The notes under the pieces: model-generated | What the model saw: only the letters and a program-made list of their open reading frames with translations | What the model was told of the DNA's origin: nothing | Databases searched by the model: none | In this document: positions 10,538-20,765 of the stretch, piece after piece | Numbering within the stretch: the first letter of the stretch is position 1 | Layout: every line of letters starts with the position of its first letter | Program-made: the position numbers and the translations under genes | Assembly (NCBI GenBank): GCA_902519405.1 | Contig: CABYJX010000004.1 | Location: 1-64,000, forward strand | Direction: 5' to 3' | Origin: an uncultured Gammaproteobacteria bacterium | GTDB taxonomy: Bacteria; Pseudomonadota; Gammaproteobacteria; Pseudomonadales; Halieaceae | Length of the DNA stretch: 64,000 nucleotides

Positions 10538-13054
10538 TTACTGAAGGTTAACGGTGATTGATTTAATCACTCCCTGTGAAGGCAGATCACAGGCAATGGC
10601 ATAACTTGCCGCACTTCCCGCAGGTACTGCATTCCACAGCAAATTAGCTGAACCCCCAGCCCCTATCGAAGTACTATAGGCTGGCTTATCCTCGGAGTGT
10701 TCAGTAAAGCCCTCATTTCTATAATCCGTGCAGGAAAGAGTAGATACTGCAGATCCCTCGTTACCAGCAAATAAACTAATCTTCCATCCTCCACTAATAT
10801 CGGTACTTTCATCGTTTACTTCCAGTGTAATAGGACAGATGATCTTCAACATATTCTCCGCAGTATTGGTCAACCCCGATTCTCGAGATTGCAGCTTGAT
10901 GCTCGTAGCTGGATCTACTGCACGACAAGATACTCCCGGCATGGTCCGCCATACGGTCCCCGGATCACACTTTACCGTGACATCAGAAAAGGAAAGCAAC
11001 TCGATATTCTGCAGCTCATCCGTACCATCATTACCATTGCTTACATCGATATCTTTAACTGTGCATTGATGGGTATCCTCGTAGGTCACCTGATAACCTG
11101 AGAGCAAATCACTATACGCTGCAGTATCTTGCCCCGCTCCGCCATTGATTTGATCGTCTCCTTCATGACCGCTCGCTGTCTCATCACCACTTAACAAATT
11201 AATCACATCATCACTGGCACTACCTTGCACATGTGAGCCTTGCGCATAGGGTTGATAGCCCTGCACCTTTCCTACTTCAAGATAATGTTCCAGTCCGTCT
11301 GCATATTCACCACTGGTCACGGCAGCTGCAACATCGGGATATTCTGTCAGGTAGTAATACTCTGAATAGCCGGGTGCGCCCTGATCCGCTGATAGCGTTC
11401 CTTTGGGTCCCGTATAAAACTTCCTCTTAGCTCGAGTATCAAAATAGAAACGTTCATTTGGATACCCCTCACCGCCAAATATAAAGTTTAATGTCCCATC
11501 ACCTAAAATGTAGGGATACGCCATTGCTCTTTTTAAACCCCACGGCTCATACTTAGTACCATATGCTTCATAAAAATCTTGTCGTTGATTAAGCAACTCT
11601 TCAAAGCCCTCCCAGAAGGCAGTGACAAACTTTCCATTCCCAGTGTTGATCAAGATTTGATTAGAGGTAGATCTCGGTGCAGTTATAAACATCTCACCTT
11701 CCCATCCAGCTCCACCATCCGCAGTCCCCCAAGTCCATGGAATTGTCTTTATCCCAGCGCCATCAACCATGATGATATCTAAAAATCCATCCCCATTAAT
11801 GTCCTCGATTATCATTTCATGGGAAACCTGTGTTCCAATATTAAAGTTATAGAGTGCTTCTTCAGTAACGTCAGTGAAGTTTAGATCGCCATCGTTTCTG
11901 TAGATTTGCAAAACGCCAGCAAAATTACAGCAATCGGTCCAAATCATCACATTGACCAAAATATCTTGGTCACCATCATTATCGTAATCCATTGGATCAA
12001 CTTGCACTGAGTGAGTTATCGCTTCTGGAAATTTATTACCTGGAACAGAACCGTACTTCGCCATATCTTGTCTAAAATAACTTTCTGGGAGGGGTATTAC
12101 TCGACCGTAAACATGCTTCGCTTCATATTTAAGTTCATCAATAAGAATATATGAAGTGCCAAAGGTTGACGTGCCTATGCCATCGTGAACATCTACTACT
12201 ACCAGCTCAGCTTCACCGTCGCCATCAAAATCTGCTGCCGTAACTGCTGAACCTCTAGGTATCCACTTTGGCGGATCTGCATCATTTTCTTCCTTAGTCC
12301 TTTCGATCGCGTTATCAACCTTCAAAACAAAGGATTCGAAGTTGCCACTGCCATCGTTTATCCAAATTGGTATGCCTGCATCCGAAATAATCCAAAGACT
12401 ATCTGGATAAACGCTGGTATCTATGCCTGCTGATTCATCGTCAAAAGTATAGGCTGAGCCAACAATATCGGGATAGCCATCAAGGTTCACATCCACAATA
12501 CTACCCTCATGCATGGCAACGCTTGGATAGATTGTACGTTCGATAAACCCTGAGTCCACGCGCTCATATAACTTTCCCGGATGGGGATCGAAAGGACACT
12601 CGTTGTAGCTCATGACGAGTAGATCATTCTTGTTATCACCGGTGAGATCCTGTATTCGAAGAAAAGAGGTCCCAAGGGTATCGCTTGTTCCCAAGAACTC
12701 TTCGGGATCCAGAAGATTTGTGCTGGTCTTATTTGCCTCAAAAAAATGGATATCCATCTTAAGGGTTGTTTCACTTTTATCTTCAGCATGGCAATTACCA
12801 AGATCCCAGCCACTTAAGATAATTTCTGGATCACCGTCACCATCGAGATCACCGAACGCCGAGTAGGCCTCCATGGCATAGTCATGCCCATTGTCAAGAT
12901 CACCGCCTGTAAAGTGAATGATTTCTGAAACCTCATAGTCTGATGTACTAAAGAGGACACTGTCCGGTAATGCATTAAGTGTCTCGTCAAATAGCTTTTC
13001 TTGTGATGAGGAATAGAATGGTAGCAACAGTAACGTGAGACAAAAAGATTTCAT
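10538..13054 (-). CDS. Secreted FG-GAP/VCBS repeat protein with RTX-like segment and C-terminal four-Cys domain
   Basis: Signal peptide; repeated Ca-loop motifs DLDGDGDPEII, DVNLDGYPDIV, DFDGDGEAELV, DYDNDGDQDIL, DINGDGFLDII; GHEGDDQINGGAGQDTA; C-terminal PGVSC...GLTN...IICP...ACDLP. Confidence 0.88.
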   Translation of the reverse strand: MKSFCLTLLLLPFYSSSQEKLFDETLNALPDSVLFSTSDYEVSEIIHFTGGDLDNGHDYAMEAYSAFGDLDGDGDPEIILSGWDLGNCHAEDKSETTLKMDIHFFEANKTSTNLLDPEEFLGTSDTLGTSFLRIQDLTGDNKNDLLVMSYNECPFDPHPGKLYERVDSGFIERTIYPSVAMHEGSIVDVNLDGYPDIVGSAYTFDDESAGIDTSVYPDSLWIISDAGIPIWINDGSGNFESFVLKVDNAIERTKEENDADPPKWIPRGSAVTAADFDGDGEAELVVVDVHDGIGTSTFGTSYILIDELKYEAKHVYGRVIPLPESYFRQDMAKYGSVPGNKFPEAITHSVQVDPMDYDNDGDQDILVNVMIWTDCCNFAGVLQIYRNDGDLNFTDVTEEALYNFNIGTQVSHEMIIEDINGDGFLDIIMVDGAGIKTIPWTWGTADGGAGWEGEMFITAPRSTSNQILINTGNGKFVTAFWEGFEELLNQRQDFYEAYGTKYEPWGLKRAMAYPYILGDGTLNFIFGGEGYPNERFYFDTRAKRKFYTGPKGTLSADQGAPGYSEYYYLTEYPDVAAAVTSGEYADGLEHYLEVGKVQGYQPYAQGSHVQGSASDDVINLLSGDETASGHEGDDQINGGAGQDTAAYSDLLSGYQVTYEDTHQCTVKDIDVSNGNDGTDELQNIELLSFSDVTVKCDPGTVWRTMPGVSCRAVDPATSIKLQSRESGLTNTAENMLKIICPITLEVNDESTDISGGWKISLFAGNEGSAVSTLSCTDYRNEGFTEHSEDKPAYSTSIGAGGSANLLWNAVPAGSAASYAIACDLPSQGVIKSITVNLQ

Positions 13055-13164
13055 TCAATCAGTCGTCTTATTTTGTTGTTCTTATTATACAGATCCTATC
13101 TAATATTAATTTTAAGTCAAACTGCTTCATTTAGTTGGTATCGTTAAAATTACTAATTCACGCA

Positions 13165-13707
13165 TTACTTTATGGCGGCTCTGATTGATTCAAAATATCT
13201 GCGCATGTCTTGCGGATCCGTATCTGCAAGTATATCGTCAATATAATGTAGTAGTTCCATGGGAATAAAATTTGATTCTAGTGCGTGCGGTTTTATATTG
13301 TCCCAGTAGGCTCTTCCATAAGGAGTACCCAAATAATATCCAGCGTCAACATTAACTTGCGTTTGCCAAAATCTGTTTTCTAGAATGCCGGCTTCAGATA
13401 AACGATACAGATTGATCCATCGAGTAATAGGCGCATATGTATGTGCTTCCAATATCCGCATTTCTTTTAAAGATAAATTCTTAGGATCTAGTAATGACTT
13501 TTCCCAAACAGCAGGCAAATTCTCCCCCGCAAAAAGCATTTCAGCTTGAGCATATGATGAATAGTAGTGATTCGTTAAATTTACCTTCATCAGTTCTTGA
13601 TTCTGTCTCATCTCAAAAATAACTAATATAAGACCAACTAAAACTCCTAAATTTGCAGTGACACTTAGCCAGCGGTTAGACGTTTCTCCAATCATTTTAA
13701 TTCTCAC
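13165..13707 (-). CDS. Hypothetical membrane-anchored protein
   Basis: 180-aa ORF with N-terminal TM segment LGVLVGLILVIFEMRQNQEL. Confidence 0.7.
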   Translation of the reverse strand: MRIKMIGETSNRWLSVTANLGVLVGLILVIFEMRQNQELMKVNLTNHYYSSYAQAEMLFAGENLPAVWEKSLLDPKNLSLKEMRILEAHTYAPITRWINLYRLSEAGILENRFWQTQVNVDAGYYLGTPYGRAYWDNIKPHALESNFIPMELLHYIDDILADTDPQDMRRYFESIRAAIK

Positions 13708-13892
13708 TAAAATTAGTTTTACTTCAACGTAGATTACCGCTTTGTATTCAAATTATCTAACGCTTGATTGGGTCGGTGGGTACTTGGTTTGGTATCTTAT
13801 ATATGAATAAAATCGTACAAACACGAAAACCTCATTTGCTCAGGTTCGCTGGAATTACCTTGAATAAGGTATTGCTTGCTGGGAAACTTTAT

Positions 13893-14276
13893 TTAACGAC
13901 TGCTGACTTTAATTACCTTAAGCCAAATTCCACAAAAAAGCTTCGCTAGATAACCATAAAATATAGGAAGCAAAGCTATGGAAATAGCTGGGGAAACAGT
14001 TTCGGAGTTTTTAACAAAATCTGAATCTCCTAGTATTAGGATTAATCCAATAAGAAAGCCAATCCAACCAGTCGATACTGCCACTCTAGAAAATACTTTA
14101 ATCCTGTGTTTTATCCCTTGCTCAGTTATCACTGCAGCCGTTGCACTAATTCCAAATATAAAAAGAAATGAACGAAGATCTAAAAAAGTTCTAAAATCGC
14201 TGGTATTCAAAGCAGATAATATTATGCCTATTATTATCAACATTCCGAGGATACCGATCGCCATTGATCTATTCAC
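13893..14276 (-). CDS. Small membrane protein resembling MotA/TolQ-type N-terminus
   Basis: DLRSFLFIFGISATAAVI, TGWIGFLIGLILIL, AISIALLPIFYGYLAKL; 127 aa, 3 TM-like segments. Confidence 0.55.
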   Translation of the reverse strand: MNRSMAIGILGMLIIIGIILSALNTSDFRTFLDLRSFLFIFGISATAAVITEQGIKHRIKVFSRVAVSTGWIGFLIGLILILGDSDFVKNSETVSPAISIALLPIFYGYLAKLFCGIWLKVIKVSSR

Positions 14277-14635
14277 TTCGGATTTCTATCCCATGCATAT
14301 GATCTCAATGCTTTTTTAAAAGCGTCAGTCTGGACGTTTATTCCCATATCTCGAGCAATATCAACGACCAGTCGAGGAGCATCAGCTGGCCTACCAACAT
14401 TAAGCTTAGAGAATATAGATTTACCTGGCCCGTATACTAACCATGATCTGATACTGTCGATCTGTTTATCGGGTGACATCCTTTGTAGATTTCTTACGGG
14501 CGCTGAAGCTATCATCGTCCTGACTTTTTCTACCTGTGCTACGTCATAGCTAGTACCACCATACGTTGTATAGTGCGGAGCAAAACATGTAGCAGATATA
14601 ACCAAGGATGCAAAAAAGATTGTGTGTCTCAGCAT
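14273..14635 (-). CDS. Hypothetical secreted protein
   Basis: 120-aa ORF with signal-peptide-like N-terminus; 4-bp overlap with the downstream ORF. Confidence 0.55.
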   Translation of the reverse strand: MLRHTIFFASLVISATCFAPHYTTYGGTSYDVAQVEKVRTMIASAPVRNLQRMSPDKQIDSIRSWLVYGPGKSIFSKLNVGRPADAPRLVVDIARDMGINVQTDAFKKALRSYAWDRNPK

Positions 14636-14711
14636 AAAAACCTCTTATTGACTACTTTATTATTCTCTCCTAATACTACCTTGATCTCACTCTAAATCAA
14701 ATGGTTGTCCC

Positions 14712-15566
14712 TCATCGGTGGTAAAAATCCGGTGGCCAGTGTCTGTTCGGAATAACGGCAACAGTTTCATCAACTTCCCGATAGAATGAAGACGCCACAA
14801 ACTCTTGTTCCATAGAGTTTAAACGGTTGTTCATGGTCTCATTTAGTCTACCTGAAAAAAAATCGTTCGATTCTTCGAACCAATACTCAATCATTGCATC
14901 CCACGACGAATAAAATGAGTTTCGACGCTTTTTTCCCTCTGGTGTAAACCCTTCAGAATCAGGTCCGAAAAATCCGGTCATAACATCTAATGAGCTTCGT
15001 AAGTTAAGAATAAGACCTTTTAGACCTGTCATTTGTGCAAGTTGAGAGCAGTATCTTCCAGAAAGATATGATCGAAATAGGATTGGCGAGAGGCTATCTG
15101 GCCGTTTTATAAACTGAACTAACTTGAATAACTTTTTCTCTGGTCGCCGAACTGCGATTTGTAGGTGCTCGTCTACAGAAAATTGGAATGGAGATCCACT
15201 ATAAAGGTACTTAAAATCATCTCCCACCTTCCCTACCATATCGTCATATTCCAGCCCGTTAACCCCTGGCCTATCCCTCGCAGGCCCTCGCGCATTTTGA
15301 TAATCACTGAGATTATCAAAATTTAATTGCCCATAACCATCCCATTGTGTATCGAAATCATCTGGTTCCGCCTTGGTAATATGTTTAATGAGTGAAGATT
15401 TAGAAAAATCTTTACCGAGATCTCTATTTGATCGGACGTTTAGTATGTAGCCTCTGATATTATTCAGCCTACGACCATATGAGTTATGGTAACCCACATG
15501 ACCTGCTCGATATTCATCATGTGTCAGATTGCTATTTCGACTTACAAAACCAAATACTTTAAGCAT
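14712..15566 (-). CDS. EthD domain-containing protein (paralogue 2)
   Basis: Internal ATG at 15566 (MLKVFGFVSRNSNLTHDEYRAGHVGYH) aligns with the start of the neighbouring paralogue; two EthD-like halves. Confidence 0.75.
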   Translation of the reverse strand: MLKVFGFVSRNSNLTHDEYRAGHVGYHNSYGRRLNNIRGYILNVRSNRDLGKDFSKSSLIKHITKAEPDDFDTQWDGYGQLNFDNLSDYQNARGPARDRPGVNGLEYDDMVGKVGDDFKYLYSGSPFQFSVDEHLQIAVRRPEKKLFKLVQFIKRPDSLSPILFRSYLSGRYCSQLAQMTGLKGLILNLRSSLDVMTGFFGPDSEGFTPEGKKRRNSFYSSWDAMIEYWFEESNDFFSGRLNETMNNRLNSMEQEFVASSFYREVDETVAVIPNRHWPPDFYHR

Positions 15567-15570
15567 TTTT

Positions 15571-16446
15571 TTACCTGAAATAAAATTCGGGAGCTGTCTC
15601 ACGATTCGGTAGAATGATGACGTTTTCATCCACCTCCACATACCACAATGAAGAGAAAATTTTCTTTTCGAGTAAAATGAGCTTCTCTGATATTGGGGAT
15701 CTCATTTTTCCTTCATGAAAAGTGCCGATATTTTCAAAATACATTTCTGTAGCCCCATCCCATAAATCGCAAAATGCAGATCGTTCCGCTATACCGCCTT
15801 TAGAAAAGTGCCACCCAGAATCTGGATAAAAACCCTTTATTGCACGATCAATATCTTCGTCTCGATAATTTAGCAATAAGCCTGTCAAACCTTCTATTTG
15901 AGATAATTTCTTTACATAGTCACATGACAATAAATGCTTAAATTCATGTTCATTGAGATGTTCACTTCTTTTAAAGAATTGAACAATTTTAGTTATTTTG
16001 TATTCTGGTCTTTCTATCGGCTTTATAACTTCCTCGATCATATGAAGATGATGTGACTTAAATTCAGTGGATGAGTCCGTAACAGGGTCAAAAAGAAATG
16101 GTCCGTCAGCTAGTGACCAGTCTGGATCAATTGACAAACCTTCCTCAGTCGCCCTATTTGGTTCTGGAGTCGCGGCTTCGATCCAGTCACTAATATCATC
16201 AAAATATACTTGTGGGAAACCATCCCATAAATCTAGAAAGCCCTTCGGTTCATTAAAGGTAAGTTTTTGGTAGTCTTTTCCGATTTTTGATCTAATACCG
16301 GTATTCGACCAGATATTTACTAGGTAACCTCTAATATTTTTAAGTCTTCTAGAGTTACAGCAGTGATAACCAATATGACCGGCTCGGTACTCATCATGTG
16401 ATAAGAGGCTCGTATTCCGTCTTAAGAAAGCAAATACCTTAAACAA
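15571..16446 (-). CDS. EthD domain-containing protein (paralogue 1)
   Basis: MFKVFAFLRRNTSLLSHDEYRAGHIGYHCCNSRRLKNIRGYLVNIWSN, similar to the downstream ORF. Confidence 0.75.
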   Translation of the reverse strand: MFKVFAFLRRNTSLLSHDEYRAGHIGYHCCNSRRLKNIRGYLVNIWSNTGIRSKIGKDYQKLTFNEPKGFLDLWDGFPQVYFDDISDWIEAATPEPNRATEEGLSIDPDWSLADGPFLFDPVTDSSTEFKSHHLHMIEEVIKPIERPEYKITKIVQFFKRSEHLNEHEFKHLLSCDYVKKLSQIEGLTGLLLNYRDEDIDRAIKGFYPDSGWHFSKGGIAERSAFCDLWDGATEMYFENIGTFHEGKMRSPISEKLILLEKKIFSSLWYVEVDENVIILPNRETAPEFYFR

Positions 16447-16693
16447 ACGAGATCTCCATCAAGGAAGTCTAGCAAAAGGTGTGACTAAAACCGTGATATT
16501 TTTAATTATTGGCTGCCTTAATCTTCCGGGATTGAAGTGGTTGCAACATATTTCCTCCAATAACAGAACCAAGGTGTTTCTCGTGTCCTTAAACCTAGTT
16601 TCCCGATTTTTATAATGTTTAAGAAGTTGTTTATATATGGATACTTATGAGTCCACATATAAGGCGCTCTATTCGGTTTTTTAGATAAGGAGG

Positions 16694-17485
16694 CTAGGTT
16701 GGCATGAATTCCCCGCCATTAATATCAAGACCTGCTCCGGTCACGACGCTGGTATAGTCGGACGCTAAAATCATGGCTGCCTTAGCGCAATCTGCATCAT
16801 CTGGAATTCTACCAATTGGAATATTATCTATAATGACCTTCTTAAGATCCTCTATTGCAATACCAGTCTCAATCGCTTGCGACTCAAAATAATTTTGAAC
16901 AGATGGCCCCCACATCCATCCTATATGAGCGCTATTAACCCTGATATTTGATGGACCCAGTTCCAATGCCAATTGTTTAGTAGCTGCACGCAGAGCTGCC
17001 TTTGATGCGGCGTAGCCTCCGTATTTAAGCATAGGCTTATGTTCCGCTAATGTCGCAATCATTACTATTGCCCCACCACCCTGAGACTTCATGTGCGGAA
17101 CACAAGACTGGCTTAATTGAACTGATCCAAAGAAATTTGTATCCATTTGGCGCCGCCAATTCTCAAGCTCTGCCTCTTCAGCCCATTCAAACTCACCTGG
17201 GTCATACGCGCTGTTAAAAAGCACGTCCACTCTATTGAAGCGGCGAATTACTTCGCTAACCAGATGTTCACATTGATCCCGACTTGTAATATCTGTTTTG
17301 ACTTTTAGAATGGGCACGTCTAATCCTAGGCTACGGATTTCTCCCTCGACAGCATCAAGCTTCGAAGGGGTACGAGCCGCCATTGCAACGCCAGAGGCTC
17401 CCTCTTTTGCCGCTAAAACAGATAGCTCCTTGCCAAGACCAGGTCCGATTCCAGAAATTATTACAACTTTATCCCGCATCAACAT
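16694..17485 (-). CDS. SDR family oxidoreductase
   Basis: VVIISGIGPGLGKELSVLAAKEGA, YGGYAASKAALRAATKQLALELGPSNIRVN. Confidence 0.92.
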   Translation of the reverse strand: MLMRDKVVIISGIGPGLGKELSVLAAKEGASGVAMAARTPSKLDAVEGEIRSLGLDVPILKVKTDITSRDQCEHLVSEVIRRFNRVDVLFNSAYDPGEFEWAEEAELENWRRQMDTNFFGSVQLSQSCVPHMKSQGGGAIVMIATLAEHKPMLKYGGYAASKAALRAATKQLALELGPSNIRVNSAHIGWMWGPSVQNYFESQAIETGIAIEDLKKVIIDNIPIGRIPDDADCAKAAMILASDYTSVVTGAGLDINGGEFMPT

Positions 17486-17621
17486 GGATATCCCCTCCGA
17501 AAAAAGTCATGCATAATAAATAATCTTAGTAAATGCAAAAACGAAACAATCTTGGTTGTTGACTATATTCAAATGCACCAAAAAAAGAAATATATCACCA
17601 ATAAAAAGAGGTTGGATAAAA

Positions 17622-18737
17622 ATGAAAGATAAAGGTCAGGACTACTTTGATCCCATTTGCTGGGAAAATTTTTGTGATACATTGCGAGTGACTGGACACC
17701 AGATTATGGAGAATGCACCCCATGATCCACTAGATAGAGTCGAAGGATTCCGATATTTAGCTCGTTTGGTAAATTCAGCATTAGGCAGATTCATTGAAAC
17801 ATCGGATCCACTTAGGCCAGTACTATCCTATAATTCTCCAAAAATAGGAGGCGATAACCCAGATTTTCTGTATGGTCAATGCAAGATTTCTGGTGAATAT
17901 AATTATCGAATTTATGGAAAAAAGAATGAGGCGTTTAATATTAATTTTGGATCTTATTTGGGAGGATTAGGATCAGATAAAGGATTAAAGTGCAGCGGCA
18001 ATCTACAACTAAGTGAAATGAGAACCTCTTCTGATGGTTCATTCGAAATTCTAGCATCAATAGAGCGTGGTGAGGGGGCATGGCTTCCCATGCTCAAGGA
18101 AACTAATTCTCTCCTAATTCGGCAGACGCTACTCGATCGAGCTAACAATATACCGGCAGAGATTAATGTAGAAGTCATAGGTTCTGATTTACCTTCTCAC
18201 AAGGCTATACCCTTAGATTCTGACCAGCTGTCGGAGGCTCTAAGCTTGAGCGGTCTTTTCGTTAGTGGGGTTATTACGCAATTTTTACACTGGACTAATA
18301 CTTTTAAATTGCGTCCAAATGAAATTCTTCCAACTGATCCAAGCTTACTAGAATTCGCAAATGGCGATCCAAATACACGTTATCACAATGGCTACTTTGA
18401 TTTAGACCCGGGCTACGCACTTCTTGTTGAGTTAAGTCCACCCACCTGCGACTATTGGAATATTCAAGTGACAAATTACTGGCTAGAATCACTGGATTAT
18501 CTGGATTTTTGTACCCACTTTAACCACGAAACTGCGGTGGTAGATACAGATGGTAAATATAGATTTCTTATAAGTCCGATAGATCCGAGGATTTCTAATT
18601 GGCTAAATACGGGAGGGCATGATCGTGGTTGTATCGCGATGCGATGGATTTTTTCCAATAGCGATTCACTGGCTAAAACAGAGGTACTTAAGCTCGACGA
18701 AGCGGTAGCCAAGATTAGCGCTTTAAGGAGAAATTAA
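17622..18737 (+). CDS. DUF1214-type domain protein
   Basis: NIQVTNYWLESLDYLDF, DGKYRFLIS and GCIAMRWIFS C-terminal pattern; start chosen at internal ATG 17622. Confidence 0.72.
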   Translation: MKDKGQDYFDPICWENFCDTLRVTGHQIMENAPHDPLDRVEGFRYLARLVNSALGRFIETSDPLRPVLSYNSPKIGGDNPDFLYGQCKISGEYNYRIYGKKNEAFNINFGSYLGGLGSDKGLKCSGNLQLSEMRTSSDGSFEILASIERGEGAWLPMLKETNSLLIRQTLLDRANNIPAEINVEVIGSDLPSHKAIPLDSDQLSEALSLSGLFVSGVITQFLHWTNTFKLRPNEILPTDPSLLEFANGDPNTRYHNGYFDLDPGYALLVELSPPTCDYWNIQVTNYWLESLDYLDFCTHFNHETAVVDTDGKYRFLISPIDPRISNWLNTGGHDRGCIAMRWIFSNSDSLAKTEVLKLDEAVAKISALRRN

Positions 18738-18738
18738 G

Positions 18739-19884
18739 ATGTCATTCAGCTTTTGTGAGTCGATTGAACAAATGCACGAGGATGCAATGGCTCAAACAGG
18801 ATTTACTGACTTTGGTTCTTCTGGATATTTAGATGGTTTAAGGGTTTTATCGCAGGCGTACGATAGCACGGCGACTTTTAGTGAGATGGGCCGTCAAATA
18901 ACCTACGCTATGTTGGTCAGTTGCCTTAAAGGAAGATTATATTTAAAAGAGGGTTTAGTCGAGCTTCCGCAGAATAGTGATGACAGAATCACCAAGCCTA
19001 TATTTATAATAGGTCTACCTCGCTCTGGAACAACTTTTCTTCATCGGTTGCTCTCCCAGCACCCCAAAAATCAAGGGCTTGAGTATTGGCTGGGTACGTA
19101 TCCTCAGCCTCGACCCTCCAGGATTGATTGGGAGAATAAATCTGAATATTTACAGGCTCAAAAGGCGCTCTCAGAGTTCCATCAATTAAATCCAGATATC
19201 AAAATGATTCATGAGATGGCAGCCCATAAAGTTGATGAATGTCGTCTAATGCTAATGCAGTGCTTTGCTAATGTTACCTTTCAAAGTAATGCAACCATTC
19301 CCGCTTATGAGGATTGGTTATATACGACTGACTTTACCAGCGTTTATGACTACTATTTTTCTGGCTTGCAACTAATAGGATCCAAAGATCCACATAAACG
19401 CTGGATACTAAAAGATCCCTCCCATATGTGGTCGATGGACTTTTTATTCGAGCGATTTCCCGATGCGACGGTGGTCCAGATTCATAGAGACCCTTTGGAG
19501 GTAATAGCCTCCGTTTGTAGCCTTGTGATATCTGCTAAACGCATGTCTGAACCGTTAGCATCACCAAACGAATTGGGCATACAGCAGCTTGAGCAATGGG
19601 CAGTTGTTCTCGAAAAGACAATAGTGGCACGAGAGAAAAATTCGAATGCTTTTATAGACGTCTTTTTTCATGAAATTGTTGATAATCCTCATAGCGTCGC
19701 GATGAATTTATGTGCAATTCTAAATATAGATACCGACAAACAGACGGAAGAGGAAATGAAGAATTGGATTGAAATCAATTCACCAAAAACATTTAAACAC
19801 CAATACTCCCTGCAAGAATTTGGACTTTCAGAATTACAGGTTAACGGTAGGTTCTCTGACTACAAACGGTACTTTAGCTTATAA
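18739..19884 (+). CDS. Sulfotransferase family protein
   Basis: 5'-PSB motif PIFIIGLPRSGTTFLHRLLSQHP, 3'-PB-like VVQIHRDPLEVIAS. Confidence 0.92.
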   Translation: MSFSFCESIEQMHEDAMAQTGFTDFGSSGYLDGLRVLSQAYDSTATFSEMGRQITYAMLVSCLKGRLYLKEGLVELPQNSDDRITKPIFIIGLPRSGTTFLHRLLSQHPKNQGLEYWLGTYPQPRPSRIDWENKSEYLQAQKALSEFHQLNPDIKMIHEMAAHKVDECRLMLMQCFANVTFQSNATIPAYEDWLYTTDFTSVYDYYFSGLQLIGSKDPHKRWILKDPSHMWSMDFLFERFPDATVVQIHRDPLEVIASVCSLVISAKRMSEPLASPNELGIQQLEQWAVVLEKTIVAREKNSNAFIDVFFHEIVDNPHSVAMNLCAILNIDTDKQTEEEMKNWIEINSPKTFKHQYSLQEFGLSELQVNGRFSDYKRYFSL

Positions 19885-19894
19885 GGGATTTCGT

Positions 19895-20641
19895 ATGTTA
19901 TTAAATGACAAAGTAGCCTTAATTACGGGTGGCGCCTCTGGAATCGGAGAGGCAACTGCTAAGTTATTTAAGGCCGAGGGTGCAGAGGTCGTTCTAACTG
20001 ATGTAGATGAAGTTGCTGGTATGCGAGTAATGCATGAAATTGGTTCGGGCGCTCATTTTCTTCAATGTGATGTCACTAGCGAAGAGCAGGTTCGAGCAGT
20101 TATCGGAGAAATTGCGGAGAAATATGGACGTTTAGATTGTGCAGTAAATAATGCCGGTGTTACAGGCGTACCAGCAAATATAGAAGCAACTTCGCTAGAC
20201 AACTGGATGAAAGTTACACAAGTAAATCTAACAGGTGTATTTCTTTGTTTGAAGCATGAGATAAGTCAGATGCTTATTCAGGGTATGGGATCCATAGTTA
20301 ATGTTTCTTCGGGAGCCGGATTAATTGCTGTACCATCAATGGCGCCATATTGTGCCTCCAAGCATGCATTACTTGGCTTGACTAAAACGGCTGCTACTGA
20401 AAATTTGACGCGTGGAATTAGAGTAAATGCCGTTCTCCCAGGATCTACCAAAACCCCCTTACTGGAGCGAACGCTTAGCATAAGCGATGATATGGAGGAA
20501 ATGATTTTAAATAGTATACCCTGCGGGCAATTCGGCAGAGCCGAGCAGATTGCGGAGGGTATAGCCTGGCTGTGCAGTGATCGTGCTTCTTTTGTGAGTG
20601 GTGCAAGCCTTAATATTGACTACGGCACTGTATGCAGATAG
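19895..20641 (+). CDS. SDR family oxidoreductase
   Basis: MLLNDKVALITGGASGIGEATAKLF, NNAG, YCASKHALLGLTK; ATG at 19895 preferred over 19769, which overlaps the sulfotransferase gene. Confidence 0.93.
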   Translation: MLLNDKVALITGGASGIGEATAKLFKAEGAEVVLTDVDEVAGMRVMHEIGSGAHFLQCDVTSEEQVRAVIGEIAEKYGRLDCAVNNAGVTGVPANIEATSLDNWMKVTQVNLTGVFLCLKHEISQMLIQGMGSIVNVSSGAGLIAVPSMAPYCASKHALLGLTKTAATENLTRGIRVNAVLPGSTKTPLLERTLSISDDMEEMILNSIPCGQFGRAEQIAEGIAWLCSDRASFVSGASLNIDYGTVCR

Positions 20642-20694
20642 TTATTACCCTTATTGTACTCTCATCATGAATCCTCGAGAGTTGTAATACTGTT

Positions 20695-20722
20695 TTGCCC
20701 TGCGAAAATACCCGCAGGGCAA
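20695..20722. terminator. Perfect 10-bp stem inverted repeat between convergent genes, possible terminator
   Basis: TTGCCCTGCG-AAAATACC-CGCAGGGCAA; no strong T-tract on either strand. Confidence 0.4.
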
Positions 20723-20765
20723 TGACTTAATGGAAGAGCTAGTCTCTAACCAACTAATTATCGCA

